A stretch of 64,000 nt of DNA from CALOCN01 sp942491735 (GTDB lineage Bacteria; Eisenbacteria; RBG-16-71-46; JABDJR01), in contig CALOCN010000014.1 in NCBI GenBank assembly GCA_942491735.1, positions 1,426,001 through 1,490,000 on the forward strand, given 5' to 3'. Shown here in pieces: positions 26,554 to 35,300 of the stretch. Made by a program: the position numbers and the translations under genes. The notes under the pieces are model-generated. The model was not told the DNA's origin, did no database searches, and saw only the letters and a list, made by a program, of their open reading frames with translations. How positions within the stretch are numbered: the stretch's first letter is position 1; each line of letters opens with the position of its first letter.

Positions 26554-27642
26554 TCAGGGACGCGCCTCGACCCGGCCCTGCTCGTAGTTCAGGAGAAGGA
26601 CCCGGTTGGGGTCGTCGCGGGTGACGGTATAGGTCAAGCGGGAGTCGATGCTCCGGTTGACCACGTGAAACGTGTGGAGACCTTCGGCGAGGGTGATCAC
26701 GAAGGCGCCGGTCTGGTTCCGGTTGACCGGATCGTCGTCGACATACACCTCCGCATAGCCGGGATAGGGCTTCACCGTGAACTGGGTGCGGGTCGGGGGG
26801 GTCGGGGCCGCGGTCGGAGCCGGAACCGGAACCGCGGGAGACTTGACCGCCCCCTTTTCCTCGAGGTTCCCGGCGTGCACCGTGCCCTCTTTCCCCGCGG
26901 CCAGGGTGACACGGGTTTCGAAGGTGCGATAGCCGCTCCTGGACACCGATACCCTGTACCGACCGGGGGCAAGATCGGTGAAGGTCGCGGGGGTGGACTC
27001 TCCGGTGGCCTTGCCGTTGAGCGTCACCGCGGCTCCCGCCGGGAAGGACTGGACCAGGAGCGAGGCGGTGGTCACCTCGAGGGGCAACAGCCGGCGGTGG
27101 TAGGTGTTCTCTCCCGCGACGAGGAACATGTCGACGGTATCGGGATGCATGCCCTCGAGGTCCAGTACGAGTTGGACCCGGCCTACCGGGAGGTCCCGCA
27201 GGACGGTGTCGGTGGCTCCATAGTCCGCGCCACCCAGGCGAATGACCGCCCCGGCCGGTTCGCTGGTGACCCGCAGGGTGGCCGTGGTGGCCTCGCGCCG
27301 GTCACCCGCCTCCCAGCGCACCAGTTTCCTTCCGTTGTCCCGGTCATCGGCGTCGACGGTGATGGTCTCGGTGAAGCGGTAGCTGTTCTCCAGCCCGGGA
27401 GGGGGTACGAGGCGGACGCGGGCCTCGGTGTTCCCGGGAAGTTCCAGGGTCGCTTCCCCCCGCGCGTCGGTGGTGTCGAGAAGGCGATTGTCGCCCACCA
27501 GTCGGGCTTCGACCCCCGCGATCCGGTTCTTCTGCGTGTCCATGATGGTGAGCACCACCGTATCGCCCCCGCCGCAGCCGACGAGGGAGGCAAGCAGGGT
27601 GAGGAGAAGGACAACGGGAACAACCGGGTGGGTTGGGGTCAC
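26554..27642 (-). CDS. PEGA-domain lipoprotein
   Basis: A 362-residue predicted lipoprotein. A hydrophobic stretch ends in the lipobox SLVGC and is followed by glycines. A carboxypeptidase-regulatory/CNA-B-like domain (~30-120) is followed by two or three PEGA repeats: LRVTSEPAGAVIRLGG, LLVQSFPAGAAVTLNG with PGRYRVSVSRSGY, and a C-terminal TVKPYPGYAEVYVDD. A proline/alanine-rich linker (~280-300) separates the last repeat. PEGA proteins are surface or periplasmic binding scaffolds. The start is taken as GTG 27642 with CGGAG upstream; a longer in-frame ATG form overlapping the next gene is possible and would add basic residues before the hydrophobic core. Confidence 0.8.
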   Translation of the reverse strand: MTPTHPVVPVVLLLTLLASLVGCGGGDTVVLTIMDTQKNRIAGVEARLVGDNRLLDTTDARGEATLELPGNTEARVRLVPPPGLENSYRFTETITVDADDRDNGRKLVRWEAGDRREATTATLRVTSEPAGAVIRLGGADYGATDTVLRDLPVGRVQLVLDLEGMHPDTVDMFLVAGENTYHRRLLPLEVTTASLLVQSFPAGAAVTLNGKATGESTPATFTDLAPGRYRVSVSRSGYRTFETRVTLAAGKEGTVHAGNLEEKGAVKSPAVPVPAPTAAPTPPTRTQFTVKPYPGYAEVYVDDDPVNRNQTGAFVITLAEGLHTFHVVNRSIDSRLTYTVTRDDPNRVLLLNYEQGRVEARP

Positions 27643-27697
27643 GTGAACTCCGGGTTGGGGGGCATGGTTCGATTGTCCGAACCCGTACCGTGGTCTG

Positions 27698-28585
27698 TCA
27701 ACGCGATGTGGCATCGCCCAGCTCCGCTCGGGCCTCGTCGCTGATTCCGGGGAGCGGGGGGGCGGCAGCTTCCAGTTCCGCGTCGAACGCGAGGCCGAAG
27801 CGAAGCCCGGTTGCCGGAAAGACAACCCGCGCCCCGAGTTCCCCGGGGGGGAGGCTCCGGTCCTCCAGCACCCGCCGGTCGGTCGCGGTCACCGCGGATA
27901 GGATGAGCGGGCCTGCCCCCAAAGGCACCTCGAAGCGGTCCCCGACACCCCCCAGAAACGAACGGCTCTCCGCGGCGGCAATGGCCAGCAGATGTCGCGG
28001 GGGGGCCTCTCGTACCGTGCCGCCCAGGGCCGATCTGGGTGAGCGGGCGAGTTCACGGTAGGGTGCGGTGGCTCGCTCCACCTCCCCGAACAGGAGTGTG
28101 CCCCGGTGCCACGGGGTCCCCACGCCATCGAGAGCCTCCTGGATCCAGGCGAGGTCATCCCAGCTCAGGGTGAGTCGACCCGGTGTTGTCAACCGATTGA
28201 TTTGTAATCGGTTGGAATCATATACATCGAGTAATGCCTGAAGTGACCCGCGCCCCTCCCGGATCCGATCAGCCAGGCCATGGGTCCGGTTCGAGAACGC
28301 GGGTTGAAGCCGGGTCCAGGGCTGCTCGGCCAGGGAGTCCAGGGCGGCCGCGCAATGCAGCAGCGGGGTCCCGGCGGAACGGCGCCGGACCGAGTCCGCG
28401 GTGCGGCCAACCTCCCGCGCCGTCGCCCACGCGCCCATGCCCGCCACCACGGCGAGGATCACCGCGGTGATCGCGAATCCTCGCCAGGCCCGGGACGTCC
28501 CGGGAAGCGGGTGCGCCAGGCGCCAGAGGTGGACCCCGAGAGTGCGTGAAAGCAGGCCCGGTAGGGAAACCGCGCGCGGGGTCAC
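27698..28585 (-). CDS. Single-pass membrane protein of unknown function, T6SS-adjacent
   Basis: A 295-residue protein with one clear transmembrane helix (~37-55) after a basic N-terminus, then a soluble, probably periplasmic region without recognised domains. The GTG start overlaps the stop of the small membrane protein gene (GTGA), so it is translationally coupled. An AT-rich patch with a perfect 9-base inverted repeat (28190-28214) interrupts the otherwise GC-rich coding sequence around residues 124-132 without breaking the frame. Its place divergent to tssJ-tssK suggests an envelope role linked to the T6SS; no function is assigned. Confidence 0.7.
   Translation of the reverse strand: MTPRAVSLPGLLSRTLGVHLWRLAHPLPGTSRAWRGFAITAVILAVVAGMGAWATAREVGRTADSVRRRSAGTPLLHCAAALDSLAEQPWTRLQPAFSNRTHGLADRIREGRGSLQALLDVYDSNRLQINRLTTPGRLTLSWDDLAWIQEALDGVGTPWHRGTLLFGEVERATAPYRELARSPRSALGGTVREAPPRHLLAIAAAESRSFLGGVGDRFEVPLGAGPLILSAVTATDRRVLEDRSLPPGELGARVVFPATGLRFGLAFDAELEAAAPPLPGISDEARAELGDATSR
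28190..28214. repeat. AT-rich perfect inverted repeat inside a coding region
   Basis: CAACCGATT-GATTTGT-AATCGGTTG: a 9-base perfect stem with a 7-base loop. The surrounding ~50 bases are markedly AT-rich against the GC-rich background. The centre (ATTGA-TTTGTAA-TCGGT) can also be read as a tRNA anticodon arm with a TGT (Thr) anticodon, but no D or T arm flanks it. Confidence 0.6.
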
Positions 28586-28788
28586 GGTGCGGAGGTGCTC
28601 TCCTCGCTTGGATCCGGGGTCAGGGCGCGTTCGAGCCGGTCCAGCTGACGCCCGGGGAGCGTGAAGAAGAGGATCGTGGCCAGCGCGAGGAGGGCGAGAG
28701 CGGTGCCAATCCAGAAACCGGAACGCGCCCGAGCCGAGCGTCGGTGTTCCGGGGCCAGCGCTGAGAGGGAAAGATAGGGGTCGTCCAC
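28582..28788 (-). CDS. Small membrane protein, first gene of the divergent envelope operon
   Basis: A 68-residue protein: a cytoplasmic N-terminus with basic residues (HRRSARARSG), one transmembrane helix (~25-43), and a short acidic/serine-rich tail. No family recognised. It overlaps the next gene by four bases and diverges from the first T6SS gene across 129 bases. A conserved small protein coupled to the membrane protein behind it would fit an envelope complex subunit. Confidence 0.6.
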   Translation of the reverse strand: MDDPYLSLSALAPEHRRSARARSGFWIGTALALLALATILFFTLPGRQLDRLERALTPDPSEESTSAP

Positions 28789-28820
28789 GGTGAGGCAGCG
28801 GCGATTCCGGTCAGGCCACC

Positions 28821-28849
28821 TTGACCCCCGGATGCCGTTGCTGTAGATA
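28821..28849 (+). promoter_or_regulatory. Sigma-70 type promoter of the T6SS operon
   Basis: TTGACC (28821-28826), a 17-base spacer and TAGATA (28844-28849) match the sigma-70 consensus well. Transcription would start near 28856, ~60 bases before the first T6SS cluster gene. A short hairpin (CGGCGG-GTTT-CCGCCG, 28884-28899) directly precedes the GGGAGG ribosome-binding site and might modulate initiation. Confidence 0.55.
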
Positions 28850-28917
28850 GTACAAGCCTTTACGGAAGAGGGTCAATGTGACTCGGCGGGTTTCCGCCGG
28901 GAGGAAGGTCGACGGAA

Positions 28918-29604
28918 ATGGACCCCAAGACCGGGTCGGTCCTTGGCGCTCTGGCGCCCCTGGCAGAGGCTGCCGGCAGGGCGGGCGATGCGCGGGAGGG
29001 CCAGGCCCTTGCCGATCTGCTGCTGCGGACGAGCAACACGCTGCGTGTACTCACCGGACTCCACCGGGATATGGTGCGGGGCAAGGAGCTCTTCGAGAAG
29101 GCCTACTCGATGGGGAAAAAGGCGGAATCCTCGACGGATGTGTCCGCGGACGACCTGCTCAACGGCCTTCTCGACCATGCAAGACACAGCGCCACCCTTG
29201 CCCGGGTGGAAGAGGAAATCCAGGAACTCAAAGTCCACCATGCCGCGCTGCTGGAGGGGTATCATGAGGCGACTTTGCAGGGCTCCAAGGAGTTACTGCG
29301 TCGCCTGGATCCGGCGGAGATCCGCGAGGAGATGCGTGGAACCCGGATCAAGGTGGGGCCGTTCGCCCTGGGGGCGCGTTTTCAGCCGGTCATGATCCAG
29401 GCGATCTGGGAGGAGTTCCTCCACCGGTTCCGTCGACTCAAGGATCTGGAGCCGGCCGACGTGGACCGGCTATACCGGGAAGGCTTTCGTAGCGGATACT
29501 TGCGGTTCCGTCACTCCCGTCTGGGGGGTACCACGGAAAACGCCACACAGGCCGACATGGATCGGCCCGTTTCGGGAACGGATGGTGAGGAGGTGTCATC
29601 TTGA
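28918..29604 (+). CDS. T6SS-linked cytoplasmic protein of unknown function
   Basis: A 228-residue protein with no signal peptide or membrane segment, mostly helical, with a charged tail. The C-terminal region (VGPFALGARFQPVMIQAIWEEFLHRF, then DVDRLYREGFRSGYLRFR) loosely recalls the C-terminal domain of TagH/FHA-type T6SS proteins (a WExY...F..F...Y pattern), but there is no FHA domain and the similarity is weak. It is the first gene after the main promoter and overlaps tssJ by four bases (TTGA), so it is clearly part of the T6SS operon. Confidence 0.7.
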   Translation: MDPKTGSVLGALAPLAEAAGRAGDAREGQALADLLLRTSNTLRVLTGLHRDMVRGKELFEKAYSMGKKAESSTDVSADDLLNGLLDHARHSATLARVEEEIQELKVHHAALLEGYHEATLQGSKELLRRLDPAEIREEMRGTRIKVGPFALGARFQPVMIQAIWEEFLHRFRRLKDLEPADVDRLYREGFRSGYLRFRHSRLGGTTENATQADMDRPVSGTDGEEVSS

Positions 29605-30104
29605 ATCGCAAATGGTGGACCCGTGGCTCGGGTCCCGTTGTCATTGCTCTTTCCTTGATCGTTTCGGTGGGCTTGCCCGGGTGCGGCTGCGGCGGCAGTG
29701 AGCCGGTGGCCGAGATCGATACCGCCGGGGACAAGGTTTCGTTTCGATTTGTCTGTGACGAGAAGCTGAACTCCTGCGGCGACGACATTGGCCGCGCCCT
29801 CGTGGTGCGCATTTATGAACTGACCAGCGACTCCAAGATCTCGATCATGGGATTGGCCCAGTTCTGGGATAACGAGGAGGCCGAACTGGGCGAGGAGTTT
29901 CTCAAGAGCACCGAGGTCATCCTGGACCCCGGCGGGTCCCAGGATCCGGAGTTCGAGACGCACCGGGACACGAAGGTGATCGCGGTCATCGGGAACTTCT
30001 GCGAGACCCAGGGGGAATGTTGGCGTTGGGTACGTCCCATGGACGCACTGGACGGACGCATCACCCTGACCGCCGGGGAATACTGCCTCCAGGACACCGA
30101 ATAG
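29601..30104 (+). CDS. tssJ: T6SS outer-membrane lipoprotein TssJ
   Basis: A 167-residue lipoprotein: signal sequence with lipobox GLPGC, then a small beta-sandwich domain with VVRIYELTSDSKI, the classic TssJ/VasD first-strand region that reads (V)RVYQL in proteobacteria. TssJ anchors the TssJLM membrane complex in the outer membrane and binds TssM. The TTG start overlaps the previous stop, with GAGGAGG well placed. The domain carries four extra cysteines (VCDEKLNSCGD, FCETQGEC), suggesting disulfides. Confidence 0.8.
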   Translation: MNRKWWTRGSGPVVIALSLIVSVGLPGCGCGGSEPVAEIDTAGDKVSFRFVCDEKLNSCGDDIGRALVVRIYELTSDSKISIMGLAQFWDNEEAELGEEFLKSTEVILDPGGSQDPEFETHRDTKVIAVIGNFCETQGECWRWVRPMDALDGRITLTAGEYCLQDTE

Positions 30105-30144
30105 CCGGTTTGGGCGGCAATCGCCGTATCAACCGACTTGTATT

Positions 30145-30179
30145 CGATCGGGGCGGACGCCAAGGCGCCGGCCCGATCG
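30145..30179 (+). promoter_or_regulatory. Intercistronic hairpin between tssJ and tssK
   Basis: A perfect 8-base stem (CGATCGGG / CCCGATCG) enclosing 19 GC-rich bases, in the 91-base gap before tssK and 16 bases ahead of its ATG. There is no T tract, so it is more likely an mRNA-processing or stability element than a terminator. Confidence 0.4.
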
Positions 30180-30195
30180 CGCACACGGAGCACAC

Positions 30196-31545
30196 ATGGC
30201 CAAGCGCACTCGCGTGGTGTGGAGCGAAGGGCTTCTCCTCACGCCCCAGCACCTGCAGCACTTCGACCGATTCCATGAGTCCGCGACCGCGGAACTGTTT
30301 CTTGTCTCGGGCCCGTTCCAGTACGGCCTGACCGGGTTGGAACTGGACGACGAAGCCATCCACAACGGCCAGGTCGTGGTGCGGGAGGTGGCGGGGGTCA
30401 CCCCGGGTGGATCCATCTTCTCGTCGCCGGACCGCGATCCCGCTCCCGCGAGTCGGAGCCTCGAGGATCACTTCGAGGTGGGGATGAACGAGTTTCCCAT
30501 CTACCTCGGCCTGCGACGTCACCGGCCGGGTGAGCGTCAGGTCGGGGACTCCGGGTCCAGCAACGGTGACGTGCGGTACACGCCGGACGTGATCAAGACC
30601 TTCGATGAAACGAGCGGGGAGAACGAACGCGAAATCCAGGTGGCCCGCGCCAACCTGCGACTCCTCTTCCCCCACGAGAACATCGGCGACTACGACCACG
30701 TCCAGATCGCCGAGGTGGTCCGCAAGCCGGAGGGGGGCTACGAGTATCGGGAGAGCTATATCCCTCCCTGTCTTCGCATCGCCGCATCCGACTACATCGG
30801 GAAGACCCTGAGCCGGTTCCTGGATCTCCTGGTGGCCCGTTCCAAGTCGCTCAGCGATCGCCGCCAGCACCGCGGGCAGGGCGTGGCCGAGTTCAGTCGG
30901 GACGACGGGGCCGGATTCTGGCTCCTCGGCGCGGTGAACAAGTACATCCCCGTGCTCAGCCACTTCCTGCGCAGCCGGAGCAATCACCCCGAGACGGTGT
31001 ACCGGATGCTCGCCGCCATGGCCGGGGAACTCACCACCATGAGCGACCTCGACGTGCGGGACATTCCCCCCTACGATCACGAGCATCTGGACGGTACCTT
31101 CACCGACCTTGCCGAGCGGCTTCCCAAGATGCTGCGCGAAGTCCTGCCGCAGAACTACGACCGGATCCCTCTGACCAAGAAGGAAGAGACGATCCATACC
31201 GGCGAGGTCAACGACGACCGCCTCATGGAGCCCGGCCGCGGCTGGTATCTGGGGGTCTACGCCAACGTCGGCAACGAGGAAATCCAGAGTCGATTCCCCG
31301 GCCAGTCCAAGATCGGGCCTCCGGACCGGATCGACTTCCTGATTCAGAACGCCTTGCGCGGGGTGGAGATCCGACACGTGGCGGCCCTCCCGCCGTCACT
31401 TCCCGTCCAGGCGGGTTTTGTTTACTTCGAGGTCGAGAAGACCGGCGACGTCTGGGGGTTGGTCGCGGAAGCCCGTGCCATCGCCTTCTACGTGCCACCC
31501 GAATTCCCGGGCGTGAAGCTGGAGCTGATCGCCCTGAGGGGGTAG
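30196..31545 (+). CDS. tssK: T6SS baseplate protein TssK
   Basis: A 449-residue TssK/ImpJ/VasE family protein. The N-terminal signature VVWSEGLLLTPQHLQHFDRF is diagnostic, and the C-terminal head region has FVYFEVEKTG and IAFYVPPEFPGVKLELIALRG. TssK trimers connect the baseplate (TssEFG-VgrG) to the cytoplasmic face of TssL-TssM. Length is the family norm. GGAG lies six bases before the ATG. Confidence 0.96.
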   Translation: MAKRTRVVWSEGLLLTPQHLQHFDRFHESATAELFLVSGPFQYGLTGLELDDEAIHNGQVVVREVAGVTPGGSIFSSPDRDPAPASRSLEDHFEVGMNEFPIYLGLRRHRPGERQVGDSGSSNGDVRYTPDVIKTFDETSGENEREIQVARANLRLLFPHENIGDYDHVQIAEVVRKPEGGYEYRESYIPPCLRIAASDYIGKTLSRFLDLLVARSKSLSDRRQHRGQGVAEFSRDDGAGFWLLGAVNKYIPVLSHFLRSRSNHPETVYRMLAAMAGELTTMSDLDVRDIPPYDHEHLDGTFTDLAERLPKMLREVLPQNYDRIPLTKKEETIHTGEVNDDRLMEPGRGWYLGVYANVGNEEIQSRFPGQSKIGPPDRIDFLIQNALRGVEIRHVAALPPSLPVQAGFVYFEVEKTGDVWGLVAEARAIAFYVPPEFPGVKLELIALRG

Positions 31546-31548
31546 TTG

Positions 31549-32328
31549 ATGCCCGAGATTCCGCGAAGGTCGCAAGGAGAGGGGACACCGCTGGGTGCCG
31601 GCGATTTGCCCTCCATTGAACTCTCCCGGGTGGGCCCGGGCGGGGTGCGCGTCCCTTCCCTCAGTGAGTTGACGTCGGATCTGCAGTCCATGTGTCTTTC
31701 GTTGCGGATCTCCTCGAGCCTCGGGGAGCCGGACGAAGTGCGCCAGAAGATCCATCGTCTGTTCGACCGCTTCGACAAGCAGGCGACCAGCCACGGCTAC
31801 CATCGCCAGGAGATCGACGACTCGCGTTTCGCGATCGTCGCCCTTCTCGACGAAACCGTGTTCAACTCCGACTGGCAGGGGAAGGAGTCCTGGCGCGCCA
31901 TGTCCCTCCAGCAGGAGATCTACAAGATCAACGTGGCCGGGGAGGAGTTCTTCACCCGGCTCGACAAGCTGCGGGCCAACGTGAAGGAGAACCGGCGCAC
32001 GCTGGAGGTCTACTTCGACTGCCTCGCCCTCGGTTTCGAGGGGCGGTTCAAGCTCTTCGGCCGCGAGAAGCTGGATGCGGTGATCGGTGAGTTCTCCAAG
32101 GAACTGGCCAAGGGGCGGGAATGGAGCATGGCCAAGCTCTCCCCCAACTGGAATCGCCCGGATGAGTTCTCGGAAGCGGTGGGGGAAGGGATTCCCATGT
32201 GGCTGACCCTGGTCCTCTTCATCCCGGGAGCGCTCATTCTCGTGCTCGTGTTCTTCCTTTTGGCGCGCGGCGCGGCGGACTCCACCGCCGAGACCATGCG
32301 ACAGCTGCTCGAGAGATTGGGCGGCTAG
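31549..32328 (+). CDS. tssL: T6SS inner-membrane protein TssL (DotU/IcmH)
   Basis: A 259-residue DotU-family protein with a cytoplasmic helical domain (DEVRQKIHRLFDRFD, AIVALLDETVFNSDWQG, INVAGEEFF, DCLALGFEGRFKL) and one C-terminal transmembrane helix (~213-235), a C-tail anchor. No peptidoglycan-binding OmpA domain follows, so this is the short TssL form. It forms the inner-membrane part of the TssJLM complex and recruits TssK. GAGGGGG before ATG 31549 sets the start. Confidence 0.95.
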   Translation: MPEIPRRSQGEGTPLGAGDLPSIELSRVGPGGVRVPSLSELTSDLQSMCLSLRISSSLGEPDEVRQKIHRLFDRFDKQATSHGYHRQEIDDSRFAIVALLDETVFNSDWQGKESWRAMSLQQEIYKINVAGEEFFTRLDKLRANVKENRRTLEVYFDCLALGFEGRFKLFGREKLDAVIGEFSKELAKGREWSMAKLSPNWNRPDEFSEAVGEGIPMWLTLVLFIPGALILVLVFFLLARGAADSTAETMRQLLERLGG

Positions 32329-32364
32329 GAGCCGCGCGCTCCAGCCCCCGGAGGATCGGGATCG

Positions 32365-35300
32365 ATGGGTTTTCTCTCCTTCTTCTTCAGACCGGCTTCG
32401 CTCATCACGGGCGGGGCATTTGGACTGATCGGCCTCATTGTCTATTTGGGGTACCAGTTCCAGCTGCCCTGGCTGTACATCATCATCGCCGCCGCGGCGA
32501 TCTTCCTCATCTGGGTCATCGTTCTCATCGTGATGAGGGTGCGCGCGGCCAAGGCGGCCGCGGTGCTGGAGGTTTCCCTGGACCGGCAGGCCCAGGATCA
32601 ACTGCACGCCACCCGTCCCGGCCGCGAGGCCGAGGTCGAGGCGCTGCGGCGAAACCTCACCGAGGCGATCGAGGCGCTCAAGACCTCCCGGGTCGGGAAG
32701 TCGGGCGGCCGTTCCGCGCTGTACGTCCTTCCCTGGTACATGATCATCGGACCGCCCGCTTCGGGAAAGAGCACCCTGCTCACCAACTCCGGACTCAACT
32801 TTCCCTACATGGACAAGACGAGCAAGCGTCCCACCGTGAAGGGGGTCGGCGGAACCCGCAACTGTGACTGGTGGTTCGCGGACGAAGCGGTGATGCTCGA
32901 CACCGCCGGTCGCTACACCCTGCCGGTCGAATCGGACGACACCAAGGAGTGGGTGGCCTTCCTGGACATGCTCCGGGACACGCGGGGCAAGAAACCGATC
33001 AACGGTCTCATCGTCGCCGTCTCCATCCAGGACCTGCTCAGCGGCAGCGAAGAGATGGTGGAACAGCACGGACAGAAGATCCGCGCCCGCATCGACGAGG
33101 TGATCGAGCACCTCGGGATCAGCTTCCCCATCTATGTCGTGTTCACCAAGTGCGACCTGGTGCGCGGTTTCGTCGAGTTCTTCGGCGACCTGGGTCGCGA
33201 CGAACGGGCCCATGTGTGGGGGGCAACGCTGGCCCGGGACAAGGTGGCGCAAACGCCGGCCGCGGCGCTGTTCGAGCAGGAAATGGGGGCGTTGTCGGAG
33301 AGCCTGCACCGTTCCCGGATCCCGCGCATGTCCCAGGTCGCGGCGGCGGAAAACCGCCCCGACGTCCTCTTCTTCCCCCTGCAGTTCGACGCGTTGCAAC
33401 GCCGCCTGGGCTTCTTCATCGAGTCGCTGTTCAAGGAGAATCCGTACCAGGAGCGTCCCATCTTCCGCGGGTTCTACTTCACCAGCGGAACCCAGGAAGG
33501 GCGGCCCATCGATCAGGTCATCAACGCGATGCTCTCCGGATTCGGGATGGGGCAGGCCGACGAGGCCATGTATGTCGAGCCCAGCCAGACCAAGAGCTAC
33601 TTCATCGAGAATGTCTTTTCCCGGATCATGTTCCCGGACCGGCACATCGCCGGTCCCTCCGCCGAGGCGGAGCGGTCCAGCCGGTCCAAGCGTTCCAAGC
33701 TGTTCACCATCGGCGCGGTGGCGCTGCTCATCCTTCTCATTCCCCTGATCTGGCTCTCGGTCCTGAACCGGGGGCTGCTCTCCGACGCGCGTTCGCTGGC
33801 CGACCAGTCGCAGGCCATCGTCGACGCCCGGACCCAGGAACTCCCCATGAGTTCCCTGGAAACACTGGATGCCCTGCGGGGCAAGATCGAGGAGATGGGG
33901 CGCAAGGGCAACCCGGTCTCCAAGGCGCTCTCCCTGGGTACCTATCAGGCGGACCGCGCGGTGGAGGACACCCGGAACCTCTACCTCTCCGTGCTCAACG
34001 ACGCGGTCATGCGCCCGGCCATCCGTTCCCTCAGCGTGGAACTCAGCCGCAACGCCGACAGCCTCCGGGTGGGGTTCGTGGACTACTACCGTCTCTACCG
34101 CACCTGGCGCATCCTCCTGGATCCCGCGGAGCGCCTCAAGGAAGGGGACGCGCCGCTCGTTGCGGACCACCTGACCAATTTCTGGGCCCCGGCCAGCCGT
34201 ATCACCATCGACGGCGAGATCGAGGCGTATCACGAACTCATCGAGAAGCAACTGGCCTACGCCAGCGGCTATCCGGCCGAGATGGGCATGCTGTATCCGC
34301 CCATTCCCAGCGACACGGATCCCCTGGATGATCGTAGCCGGGCCGCACTGCAGCGCTACTGGACGGTGGACCTGGTCTATCCCGAACTGGGGCGTCGCAC
34401 CCGCGACGTGGCCGACAAGACGGTTTCCGGCATCGTGGGTGGGGTGAAGACGGTGGTGGGGCAGGACCCCGTCCCGGGCACCTACACGAAGGAAGCGTGG
34501 GACGGACCGGTCAAGGGCTTCCTGGACGAGGTCGAGGCCTATCGCGAGGACTGGGTCATGGAACGTGCCTTCAACGGGAGTCCCCCGTCGTTGCGCGGTT
34601 TCATGGTCACCCGGTACGGCAGCGAGTACGCGGATCGTTGGCGGACCTTCGTCAACGGGGTCTCGCTCCAGGGGGGCGGGGTGCAGGAGACCAAGACCTT
34701 CCTCGACGCGTCCTCCAAGCCTTCGTCACCCGTGTTGGCCGTGCTGCGCGAGGTGTCGCACAACACCACCTTCGACGACCCCAGCATGATCCGCGTCCAG
34801 GAACAGTTCGCCGCGGTGCAGGAGATGTTCCGGCGACCCGAGATGGGTGGCTTCACCGTGCTGACCCGCGCGGACGGGGACATGCCGCTGGCCGACGAGT
34901 ATCTGGAGAAGATCAGCACGATCAGCGACCAGTACACGGAAATCGTGGAGTCCTCGGACCCCAAGACCAGCGAGCCCATTCTTGCCCTGGGGAGTTGGGT
35001 TGCCCAGAAGGTCCCGCCGGATACGTCGGGGGCCATGGTGACCGAGGTGGGGCGCATCCTGATGCTTCCCGTCTCCTCGGTGTCGGGAACGGTGATCCGC
35101 GGCGCCACCCAAAACCTCGGACAGGCCTGGCAGCCGGTATACCGGGAGTTCCGTGACCTCTCCGGCCGGTTCCCTCTCGACCCCACCAGCGATCGGGACA
35201 TCGCCATTTCGGAGTTCGAGCAGTTCTTCTCGCCGGGGGGCACCTTCTGGTCGTTCTACGAAGCGAACCTGGCCGACAAGGTGAGCATGGACGGTCAACC

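Noticed and set aside
28190..28214. A tRNA-Thr gene at the palindrome
   Set aside because: Only an anticodon-arm-like stem is present; no D arm, T arm or acceptor stem flanks it, and the stretch is in frame within a protein gene.
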